From: an uncultured Collinsella sp.
Lineage (GTDB): Bacteria; Actinomycetota; Coriobacteriia; Coriobacteriales; Coriobacteriaceae
Assembly (NCBI GenBank): GCA_900541245.1
Contig: UQIS01000020.1
Coordinates: 1 to 42,436, forward strand
DNA: 42,436 nt
Direction of reading: 5' to 3'
Shown: positions 14,671 through 24,067 of the stretch, piece after piece
Layout of the letters: each line of letters opens with the position of its first letter
How positions within the stretch are numbered: position 1 is the stretch's first letter
Program-made: the position numbers and the translations under genes
Notes under the pieces: model-generated
The model's database searches: none
What the model was told of the DNA's origin: nothing
The model's input: only the letters and a program-made list of their open reading frames with translations

Positions 14671-17010
14671 CTATTTTGCCACTTTGGGCTTAAAGGATTT
14701 TAGGCGCAGAGCGTTGCTTACGACACATACGCTCGACAGGCTCATGGCCGCGGCGCCAAACATCGGCGAAAGCTGCCAGCCGGTGAGCGGGAAGAACACG
14801 CCCGCCGCCAGCGGAATGCCGATGCCGTTGTAGAACAGCGCCCAGAACAGGTCCTGCTTGATGTTGCGGATCGTGGCGCGCGAAAGCTCGATGGCGCGGG
14901 CGACGTCCATGAGGTCGCTGCGCATGAGTACCACGTCGGCGCCCTCCTTGGCGATGTCGGCGCCGGTGCCGATAGCAAGGCCCACGTCGGCGCGCGCCAG
15001 GGCGGGGGAGTCGTTGATGCCGTCGCCCACCATGGTGACCTTACTGCCCGCATCCTGCAGCTCGCGCACGTGGCGCTCCTTGTCGGCGGGAAGCACGTCG
15101 GCGATGACCTGCTTGCTGGTCAGTCCCACGCGGCGGGCGATGGCCTCGGCCGTCACGCGGTTGTCGCCGGTGAGCATGCGCACGTCGACGCCAAGCGAGC
15201 GCAGTGCGGCGATGGCCCCGGCGCTCGTCTCCTTGACCTCGTCAGCCACGGCAATGGTGCCGGCAAGCTCGCCGTTCTTGGCAAAGAACAGCGGCGTCTT
15301 GCCCTCGGCGGCAAATTGTTCGGCAAGACCCGCGGGCACGGTAACGCCCAGTTCGTCCATCAGGCGTACGTTGCCGGCTGCAATGGCGTTTTGCCCCTCG
15401 CGCGCCGTAACGCCTCGCCCGGGCACGGCAGCAAAGTCCTCGACCATGCGCGCGACGATCCCGCGTGTCTCGCACTCGGCCATAATCGCCTCGGCCAGCG
15501 GGTGCTCGCTCGAGCGCTCCAACGCGGCGGCCAGCTTGAGCAGCGCCTTTTCGCTCATGGCGGGCGAGCCGTCGGCGCGCGTGGCTACCACGATATCGGT
15601 CACGGCAGGCTTACCGCGGGTGACGGTGCCCGTCTTGTCGAGCACCACGGTGCCCACGCTGCGCAGGTTCTCCAGCGCCTCGGCGCTCTTAAACAGAATG
15701 CCCATCTCGGCGCCCTTGCCGGTGCCGACCATAATGGCGACGGGCGTGGCCAGGCCCAGCGCGCACGGGCAGCTGATCACCAGCACAGCGACGGCGGAGG
15801 TGAGCGCTTCGTTGACGCTTCCGGTCAGTGCCATCCACACCACGAAGGTCACGGCCGAGATCACGAACACCACGGGCACAAACACGCCGGCGACCTTGTC
15901 GGCCATGCGGGCGATGGGTGCCTTGGTGGCGTTGGCGTCCTCGACGAGCTGGATAATCTTGGCGAGCGACGTGTCGGCGCCCACACGCGTAGCGCGGAAG
16001 GTAAACGAGCCCGTGCGGTTGACCGTGGCCGCGTTGACAGTGTCGCCGGCGGTCTTTTCCACGGGGATGGACTCGCCGGTCAGCGCACTTTCGTCCACGG
16101 CCGAAGCGCCCTCGAGCACCACGCCGTCAACGGGGATGGACTCGCCGGGACGCACGCGCAGCACCTGGCCGGGCAGAATGGCATCGACGTCGACGGTGGC
16201 CTCGGTACCGTCCTCTGCCACGACGGTCGCGGTCTTGGGTGCTAAGTCGATGAGCGCCTCGATAGCGCCGCCGGTCTTGGACTTGCTGCGCGTCTCGAGG
16301 TATTTGCCCACGGTGACGAGCGACAGGATGGTGCCAGCGCTCTCAAAATACAGGTTGTCCATGCTCGTCATCATGGCCTCGTGCACCTGACCTGCGGCTA
16401 GCTGGTCGGCCATGACGAACATGGCGTAGAGCGACCAGGCGATGGAGGCGGTGGCGCCCACGGCAATAAGGGCGTCCATGGTGGGCGCGCCGTGCGCGAG
16501 CGATTTAAACCCGTTGATAAAGTACGCGTCGTTGACGTAGACGATGGGGATGAGCAGGACGAGCTCGGTGAGCGCGAGTGTCATGCTGTGGGTGTGGTCG
16601 GTGAAGACGCCGGGCAGTGGCCAACCGAGCATGTGTCCCATGCCTATGTAAAACAGCGGGATGAGGAAGATAATCGAGATGATGAGGCGGGTGCGCATGG
16701 CGGAGGCGGCGGCCTCCAGCTTTTTGGTGGGCGACTCCATATGGGCGGCGCCGGACCTGGCTTGCGTGCTGCCGCTTTGGACAGCGTCGGTGCCCGTGCT
16801 GATGGGCGAGGCCGAGTAGCCCGCGCGGTCGACAGCGGTGCAGATGTCGTCGGGGGAGACCTGCGCAGGGTCGTAGTCCACCAGCATAGAGCCGGCGAGC
16901 AGATTGACCGCGATGCTTTGGACGCCGTCGAGTTTGCTCACGGCACGGTCCACGTGCGCCTGGCAGGCGGCGCACGTCATGCCGCCCACATCGAATTTAT
17001 CTTGAGCCAT
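14671..17010 (-). CDS. copA: Copper-exporting P1B-type ATPase
   Basis: 779 residues from ATG 17010 behind AAAGGAG; the frame extends 14 residues further without a better site. It pumps Cu(I) out of the cytoplasm. Domains in order: one N-terminal HMA domain with 'GGMTCAAC', paired membrane helices, the actuator loop 'DESALTGESIPVEK', the transmembrane copper motif 'CPCALGLATPVA', phosphorylation site 'DKTGTVTRGKP', nucleotide-domain 'SSEHPLAEAI', hinge 'GDGINDSPALARADVGLA', and last helices. The sequence carries all residues expected of Cu+-ATPases. First gene of the copA-copZ-csoR unit. Confidence 0.97.
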   Translation of the reverse strand: MAQDKFDVGGMTCAACQAHVDRAVSKLDGVQSIAVNLLAGSMLVDYDPAQVSPDDICTAVDRAGYSASPISTGTDAVQSGSTQARSGAAHMESPTKKLEAAASAMRTRLIISIIFLIPLFYIGMGHMLGWPLPGVFTDHTHSMTLALTELVLLIPIVYVNDAYFINGFKSLAHGAPTMDALIAVGATASIAWSLYAMFVMADQLAAGQVHEAMMTSMDNLYFESAGTILSLVTVGKYLETRSKSKTGGAIEALIDLAPKTATVVAEDGTEATVDVDAILPGQVLRVRPGESIPVDGVVLEGASAVDESALTGESIPVEKTAGDTVNAATVNRTGSFTFRATRVGADTSLAKIIQLVEDANATKAPIARMADKVAGVFVPVVFVISAVTFVVWMALTGSVNEALTSAVAVLVISCPCALGLATPVAIMVGTGKGAEMGILFKSAEALENLRSVGTVVLDKTGTVTRGKPAVTDIVVATRADGSPAMSEKALLKLAAALERSSEHPLAEAIMAECETRGIVARMVEDFAAVPGRGVTAREGQNAIAAGNVRLMDELGVTVPAGLAEQFAAEGKTPLFFAKNGELAGTIAVADEVKETSAGAIAALRSLGVDVRMLTGDNRVTAEAIARRVGLTSKQVIADVLPADKERHVRELQDAGSKVTMVGDGINDSPALARADVGLAIGTGADIAKEGADVVLMRSDLMDVARAIELSRATIRNIKQDLFWALFYNGIGIPLAAGVFFPLTGWQLSPMFGAAAMSLSSVCVVSNALRLKSFKPKVAK

Positions 17011-17057
17011 GGCTTCTCCTTTCTGTGACGTAGTGTCGGAAATGTTAACCATCCGAT

Positions 17058-17088
17058 ACTATACACCCATACCCCCTGGGGGTGTCCA
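17058..17088 (-). promoter_or_regulatory. copA promoter with embedded CsoR operator
   Basis: On the minus strand, a -35-like TGGACA (17083-17088) and a -10 box TATAGT (17058-17063) are separated by 19 nt. The spacer is filled by the GC-rich dyad ATACCCCCTGGGGGTGT (17069-17085), which matches known CsoR operators of the TACCC..GGGTA type. Repressor bound here would block RNA polymerase. Confidence 0.75.
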
Positions 17089-17164
17089 GTGGAGATTGAA
17101 ATGTATGACATTCTGGTATTGGTCGAGGTGATAGCCAGGTCGGCGGACCGTAGCCGGTCTAATG

Positions 17165-17460
17165 TCTCAATCTGTAACAACTAGACCCGTTTTTGTCGAG
17201 TAACTGTTACAGATCGAGACATTACATCGAGCCACAATTTAACGTCTCAATCTGTAACGCCTAAGGACCGTTTTTCCTGCTAGATGTTACAGATCGAGAC
17301 AAACCGTCCGCGGTCAACTCAAATGTCTTGATCTGTAACATCTAGAGAGGTTTTTGACCCCTTGCTGTTACAGATTGAGATGTTGTCTCGCGGGGTTGGG
17401 GTTTGTCTCGTTCTGTAACATCTAGACCTGTATCTGCCGAGCTAGTGTTACAGATCGAGA
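17165..17460. repeat. Array of four 55-nt dyad elements (family A), 80-81-bp period
   Basis: Copies at 17165-17219, 17245-17299, 17326-17380 and 17406-17460, each with 15-nt arms and a 25-nt centre. Start distances are 80, 81 and 80. Several centres begin or end with CTAG next to the arm, extending the dyad, and are T-rich in the middle on this strand. With the surrounding bases this array accounts for the whole 490-nt gap between the copA promoter and the 3' end of the kinase gene. Confidence 0.93.
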
Positions 17461-17503
17461 CAATTGCCGGGGAGGGGTCCCGCCACGGCAAGACACCCGC
17501 CGC

Positions 17504-19588
17504 CTAGATACAGAACCCGGGGATCACGCAGGTTAGCTTGTTTGGCTTTTCCGCAGGCGTTGCGTACGTAAAGACGTCGCCATCGTGCCCCACGCGGTTC
17601 ATATAGAGCGTGCCTTCGCTCTCCGATGTGTCGGGGCTCACCGTGCGCTCCCACCAACAGGTGTCCTTGCCCTTCCACTGGCGGACCATCGTCTCGTTCG
17701 TGGAATACGGGCTCACCTTGAGCTCGCGGAAGAGCTGATACTCCTTGCCCTCGCCGTTGTAGATGTCTGCCAGGTAGTGATAGTCCTCGGCAAACGAATC
17801 GGGCGGTTGCGTACCGCACAGCTCGACCATGGCGGGCAGCCAAGGGGTTGCGGGCAACTCGCTCAGACACGATGCACTGTTGGCGGCGCCAACGTTATTT
17901 GAGATCTTTTTGACGGATTTGATGAGTGCGCGCAACTCGTTGGGCAGCAGCTTAAGGCCGTCGCCGTTGAGCCATTCCCGCAGCTCGCAATCTGCCCAGC
18001 CGGCGCTCGGCGGTTCAGCCGCAGCGTTGCGCTCGGCAATACCCGCGTCGAACATAAACGTCAGTCCGGCTTTGCCCGTCCCGTCCAGAAGCTCGTCGTG
18101 GCGGATGCCCACAAGCTGCGCGCCGACCTCCAGCCCGTTGGTGAGCGTGACACGCTTGGTGCACGGATAGGGGATATGCCCATCAGCGTCGAGCAGGTGG
18201 TAACGCTTGGCAATCTCGCGCGCGTCGCTACGGGTCTCGGCGGCCTTAATCTTGAGTGAAATCTCCTGCAGCTGATCCCAGGTGTAGTCATCAAGTGAAC
18301 CGCGGATGCCGTCCAGGTAGTCGGGGATGCCAAAGCCATGGGTTGCCGCCCCGATAACGCCGAGCCCCGCAACGGCTGCGACAACGCCACCGATAATAAA
18401 GCGGCGGCGGGTCATGGCATCGTGCCGGGCCTGCTCCAGGATCTCTCGCGCGCGCTCGCCGGCGACGTCGACCTTAAGGTGTGTACCGGAGTCGATGTCG
18501 ATTGCGGCGTCACTGCCCGCGCCTTCGCGGCCCTCGGATTCGGCATCGGTGAGGTATGCCGAGAGCACCTCGAGCATCTGCTGCTCGGTGGGACGATCGC
18601 ACTGCTCGACTGAGAGACCCTTCATGATGATTTGGACGAGCGCTTCATCGCCCTCGCAGCGCGGCTCGAGCGGTGCCGGCTTGGTCTTGGTCTTTACGAG
18701 ATAGAACGAGCCGGTTGCAGCGGCGTCCGTCGACTCAAAGTCAAACGGTTTGCGACCGCTGTAGAGCTGGTACAGAATGCTCGAAAGCGCATAGACGTCG
18801 ATTGCCGGCGAACGGCGAAGGGCCGCGATGCCTTCGATATCCTGCGTGAGCATTTCGGGCGCGGCGTATGCGGGCGTGGCAAAGCGCCAGATGTCGGCGC
18901 GCCGGGTGATCGTGTCGTCGCCGAGAGCCATGGTCGCGGAGCCCATGTCGATGAGGCAGGGGTCAAAGGAGCAATCGGCAATCTGCTGCTCGAGCGTTCG
19001 GCTGGTGGTGCGGAACATAATATTGGCAGGCGACAGGTCGCGATGGACGACCGGATTCACGAGGCCTTGGGTCATCAAGAGCGCACGAAGCAAGGCGTTT
19101 CCGACGGCGGCGACCATCTGGGTGGTCAGCCCGCCCGAGGCGTCGTGAGGAAGCAGGGGCAGCGCCTGCTTGAGTGAGGTGCCCTCGACCCACTCCATGA
19201 GGATGAGCGGGTCATCCTCGCACGATCCGTAGCCATAGACGCGCGGAAATCCGCGCAGGTGCGAGACGGTACACAGATGACGGTACTCCTCGAACAGCGC
19301 AGCGGTGTTGGCCAGGTGCGCTGCCGATTGCTCGGCGGAGCGGTCGGGGGCTTGGCCGGAAAGGATGGCGTTGTCCTTGAGTAGCTTGACGGCAAAGACC
19401 TCGCCGCTTGTGTTGGTCGCGCGAAGCACGTGCCCGATGTTGCCGTTGTTGCGGTGGGCCGTCTGGAGAATAAGCGTCATAAACCGACGCTTGGCGTCGT
19501 CCTCGGCACTGGGGTCGACCGCCACGGCGGTGTCGAACGTATCGAGACGGATGAGTTTGTCGCCATAGGCGCTATCGGTAGTATCCAT
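17504..19588 (-). CDS. Membrane Ser/Thr protein kinase with extracytoplasmic DUF6273-like domain
   Basis: 694 residues from ATG 19588 behind AAAGGA. Residues ~35-330 are a Hanks-type kinase: glycine loop 'NNGNIGHVLRA', Lys68 in 'FAVKLLK', HRD in 'VVHRDLSPANIMF' (Asp184), a DFG variant 'LIDMGSA', and 'AAPEML'. A basic patch and one transmembrane helix follow at about 390-415 ('FIIGGVVAAVAGLGVIGAA'). The outer part resembles DUF6273 (fragments 'ELREWLNGD', 'DTCWWERT', and C-terminal 'CVIPGFCI'). DMG in place of DFG keeps the metal-binding Asp. Directly upstream on the same strand is an FHA-domain protein, a natural phospho-reader partner. Signal and substrates are unknown. Confidence 0.88.
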   Translation of the reverse strand: MDTTDSAYGDKLIRLDTFDTAVAVDPSAEDDAKRRFMTLILQTAHRNNGNIGHVLRATNTSGEVFAVKLLKDNAILSGQAPDRSAEQSAAHLANTAALFEEYRHLCTVSHLRGFPRVYGYGSCEDDPLILMEWVEGTSLKQALPLLPHDASGGLTTQMVAAVGNALLRALLMTQGLVNPVVHRDLSPANIMFRTTSRTLEQQIADCSFDPCLIDMGSATMALGDDTITRRADIWRFATPAYAAPEMLTQDIEGIAALRRSPAIDVYALSSILYQLYSGRKPFDFESTDAAATGSFYLVKTKTKPAPLEPRCEGDEALVQIIMKGLSVEQCDRPTEQQMLEVLSAYLTDAESEGREGAGSDAAIDIDSGTHLKVDVAGERAREILEQARHDAMTRRRFIIGGVVAAVAGLGVIGAATHGFGIPDYLDGIRGSLDDYTWDQLQEISLKIKAAETRSDAREIAKRYHLLDADGHIPYPCTKRVTLTNGLEVGAQLVGIRHDELLDGTGKAGLTFMFDAGIAERNAAAEPPSAGWADCELREWLNGDGLKLLPNELRALIKSVKKISNNVGAANSASCLSELPATPWLPAMVELCGTQPPDSFAEDYHYLADIYNGEGKEYQLFRELKVSPYSTNETMVRQWKGKDTCWWERTVSPDTSESEGTLYMNRVGHDGDVFTYATPAEKPNKLTCVIPGFCI

Positions 19589-19620
19589 GGCGTTCCTTTG
19601 TCTGGCATGGGTTGCCGCGC

Positions 19621-19681
19621 GTACACGTGAGCAGTGCGGATATCGGTAAAGTACCATGATAGCCGCACTGCTCACGTGTAC
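19621..19681. repeat. Perfect 19-bp inverted repeat, 23-bp spacer
   Basis: Arm 19621-19639 (begins GTACACGTGAGCAG) is the exact reverse complement of 19663-19681. It lies between the FHA gene and the kinase, 33 nt before the kinase start. No T-tract follows on either strand, so terminator function is unlikely; an operator or an mRNA hairpin are both possible. Confidence 0.8.
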
Positions 19682-19715
19682 CGCTGAGTATTGTCGTTTA
19701 CGACGCAGAAGGTAG

Positions 19716-19758
19716 AAGACGAAAGACGGACGGCGACCGTCTTCCGATCGCCGTCCGT
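19716..19758 (-). terminator. Terminator after the FHA gene
   Basis: On the minus strand ACGGACGGCGA pairs perfectly with TCGCCGTCCGT (19748-19758 with 19726-19736), followed by CTTTCGTCTTC, a weak T-rich tail. It begins immediately after the FHA stop codon. Confidence 0.6.
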
Positions 19759-19759
19759 G

Positions 19760-20722
19760 CTAGTCCACAATGACAAGGAATGTCGTGTAGAGACCCAGAT
19801 GGAGCCTGTCGCTGTTGGCGATTTCCACGGGGGGATAGACTTTGCCGGGCTCGCGTTGGTCGCGCGGCGGCTCAATCACAATATCGCCGTCGCCCGCGCC
19901 CGATTCGAGCACTGTGCCGTTGGTCGATCCAAGGCCCTGGGCGTACCAGTGCTCACCCTCGAGCCAAATGCGAAGATGCTCGCGCGAGGCGTCGGCGCCT
20001 ACATCGGTGATGCTGGGCGAGGTTTTGGGCAAAGAACCAATCACGGTGCCGCGCGGATCGCGTGTGAGGGGATGGATTTGCATGTCGGCGCAGTTGTCGG
20101 CATGGGTTCTGAGCAGACCGAGGTTGGGAGCGACGGTGTGCGGCTGCTCCAGGCTGCTCATAAAGCCACGTCCGACGGTAGTTTCGGTGGTGCCAAAGTG
20201 CCCGCCCGTCTTGCTGTCGCAAAAGCGCTCGACGGTGGCCACGCCCTGAACGGGATCGGCGAGCGCCCCCGTTGCCACAAAGAGCATAAGGTAAAGCGTG
20301 CTTTTCTCGCGCACGGCATTGCCGTCAAAGTTGTCGATGCGATTGAGGGCATTTGCATATAGGCGGCTGTCCAGCTTGTAGCTGGCGAGAGCCGACATCA
20401 TTTCGTTGGCGGCCGGACCGCGATAGTGCTCGGCGATTGCCCGATAGGCGGACTCGCCGCCGCCGAGCTTGCTGCAGATTGCCGAGGAAAGGTTGAGCGT
20501 GGTGACGGTAAAGTCGCTGTAGATGGAGGGCGCGCACTGATCAGGCTTGCGATGGACGATGTAACGGGTGAGATACGAGCGGTTGGAAGAGCATTTCTCG
20601 AGCAGGGTACTGCCGAGATAAGAGTTTCCATTGATGAGCATTCGGGCGATCTCGAGATGTTTAAGACCGCCGAACGAGCGAATATCGTTATAGAGGACCG
20701 AGCAAGGCGTCTCTGCTGCCAC
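19760..20722 (-). CDS. FHA-domain protein
   Basis: 320 residues if started at GTG 20722, which has AAAGGAGG 5 nt upstream; a TTG start ten codons earlier would overlap that ribosome site. The C-terminal third is a forkhead-associated domain that binds phosphothreonine: 'VIGSLPKTS', 'ASREHLRIWLEGEHWYAQ' (conserved Ser-Arg and His), and 'GLGSTNGTVL'. The first ~200 residues are helical with no family I recognise ('GGLKHLEIARMLINGNSYLG'). Its neighbour downstream is the Ser/Thr kinase, so FHA binding to the phosphorylated kinase or its targets is the likely role; a terminator-like hairpin in between suggests separate control. Confidence 0.85.
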   Translation of the reverse strand: MAAETPCSVLYNDIRSFGGLKHLEIARMLINGNSYLGSTLLEKCSSNRSYLTRYIVHRKPDQCAPSIYSDFTVTTLNLSSAICSKLGGGESAYRAIAEHYRGPAANEMMSALASYKLDSRLYANALNRIDNFDGNAVREKSTLYLMLFVATGALADPVQGVATVERFCDSKTGGHFGTTETTVGRGFMSSLEQPHTVAPNLGLLRTHADNCADMQIHPLTRDPRGTVIGSLPKTSPSITDVGADASREHLRIWLEGEHWYAQGLGSTNGTVLESGAGDGDIVIEPPRDQREPGKVYPPVEIANSDRLHLGLYTTFLVIVD

Positions 20723-20829
20723 GGATACCTCCTTTGATTGCTTCCTAGCCAATATGGCGATAGGAATTAATGGCCCCCGGTGGGCGACGTATTAAATGGC
20801 TGCGCACTATATAGCGTAACCAAAGCGAC

Positions 20830-20835
20830 ATTATA
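20830..20835 (-). promoter_or_regulatory. Candidate -10 box for the FHA gene
   Basis: A perfect TATAAT on the minus strand (ATTATA on plus), 108 nt before the GTG start. No convincing -35 is placed at 16-18 nt. Confidence 0.35.
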
Positions 20836-20902
20836 GGCCACATGTTCGAAATTGCAGGAAGACTGAGAGATTTGGTTTGGACTGGACGGAAATTCCTCTC
20901 TG

Positions 20903-21038
20903 TCTTGATCTATAACAATTAGGGCCGATTTTACTCGTTAACTGTTACAGATTGAGACGTTTGTGAGCCGTGTCGACCGTTTGTCTCGATCTGTAACACG
21001 TAGAGGAAGATTTGCCCTGTAGATGTTACAGACCGAGA
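20903..21038. repeat. Two 55-nt dyad elements (family A), 81-bp period
   Basis: Copies at 20903-20957 (left arm TCTTGATCTATAACA, one substitution) and 20984-21038 (right arm TGTTACAGACCGAGA, one substitution). They lie in the 588-nt gap between the divergent FHA and helicase genes. Confidence 0.92.
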
Positions 21039-21310
21039 CAATCAGCCGGGCTCACCTCGTCCGCCTCGTCATCTGTGGTTTACGTGGGGGCATACGGAGT
21101 ACGGGTATACTAACCGGCGGCGAATCTGCTCCATCGCTTAGAGCTGCTGCGTCTGGACGGCGCGTGATAGGGCTGCCAAAGCGATCGCCAGCGTGCTGAG
21201 CAACGTCCTCTCTGTGCGCACCTGTTTTTGTATGTATTAGCGCACTACCAAGCACGCCCGCGCGGCCGCATGCCGTGCCCATTGCGCGTGCAGATAAGGA
21301 ACAACAACAT
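21039..21310 (+). promoter_or_regulatory. Long leader of the DEAD-box helicase gene
   Basis: A -10-like TATACT with an upstream GGG (21106-21111) gives a possible start about 195 nt before the ATG, a long untranslated leader as is common for RNA helicase genes. The -35 is not clear. The ribosome site is TAAGGAA near 21296. No known leader RNA family was recognised. Confidence 0.35.
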
Positions 21311-23560
<2,250 letters not shown>

Positions 23561-23594
23561 CATACGCGTCGCGCTCTAAGTCGAGGCGACCAGA

Positions 23595-23629
23595 GGGCTC
23601 CGGGCATGTTTTTGCTCGGAGCCCTTTTT
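23595..23629 (+). terminator. Terminator after the helicase
   Basis: GGGCTCCG (23595-23602) pairs with CGGAGCCC (23617-23624), followed by TTTTT. Confidence 0.88.
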
Positions 23630-23660
23630 GGTGCAAGGGGGACAGGTTCATATGCACCAA
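23628..23660. repeat. Family D repeat, single unit
   Basis: TTGGTGCA (23628-23635) and TGCACCAA (23653-23660) form an 8-bp hairpin around GGGGGACAGGTT; the same string followed by GCACCAA occurs at 13888-13912. Confidence 0.7.
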
Positions 23661-23668
23661 CGTCTTGA

Positions 23669-23735
23669 AGTTGCGGTGGAATACGAACTGTTTTGGCCTT
23701 TTGAGCGGCTTTTCAGTCCCTATTTCACCGCAACT
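23669..23735. repeat. 67-nt inverted repeat, family B copy 2
   Basis: AGTTGCGGTG at the left end and CACCGCAACT at the right; 22-nt arms with three mismatches and a 23-nt centre. Same total length as the copy at 1549-1615. Confidence 0.88.
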
Positions 23736-23776
23736 CATGATTGGTGCATGGTGGCCTGACTCCTTTGTTCCAAAAA

Positions 23777-23840
23777 TGATCCGTTTTCCTCCGTCCCCAA
23801 GGGATCATGTGATCCGAAGAGGACGGAGGAAAACGGATCA
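23777..23840. repeat. Perfect 20-bp inverted repeat with inner hairpin (family E)
   Basis: TGATCCGTTTTCCTCCGTCC (23777-23796) is the exact reverse complement of 23821-23840. The loop itself contains GGATCA-TG-TGATCC. The left arm alone recurs with small changes at 30168-30190, on the far side of the hydrogenase operon. Confidence 0.85.
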
Positions 23841-24067
23841 AAAGGAAAAAAGTAAGGCGTTCCTTTCCACATTGGATATTGCTATTTGGTAACGCGTTTT
23901 ATCAAATATGGCATTTATCTGCGGTAATGTTCTATTTCACCGCTGAGGACGACGTTTCATACCGCCTGCCGAACCGTGTTGCTGCCAAACAACTTTATAG
24001 GTCAGTGTGTTGCGTGTAGCAATTTCGCCCGGCCTCGCCTCCGGGCTGCCATGTGAGAGGGGATCTT
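23841..24067 (+). promoter_or_regulatory. Leader of the hydrogenase operon
   Basis: AT-rich then GC-rich leader. It contains a dyad TTTGGTAA-N6-TTATCAAA (23885-23906) whose half-sites resemble TTGNTAA/TTANCAA of Rex operators, though the spacer is 2 nt too long. Nearer the gene a GCCCGG/CCGGGC hairpin (24027-24046) sits 20 nt before the ATG. No clear -35/-10 pair was fixed. Confidence 0.35.

Noticed and set aside
13981..17010. MerR-type (CueR) regulator of the copper operon
   Set aside because: The regulator encoded is a 90-residue all-helical CsoR with the Cys-His-Cys site; no MerR helix-turn-helix gene is nearby.
17165..17460. CRISPR array
   Set aside because: The repeats are palindromic elements with internal 25-nt variable centres and similar linkers, at most four per cluster, at several loci, and no cas gene is present.
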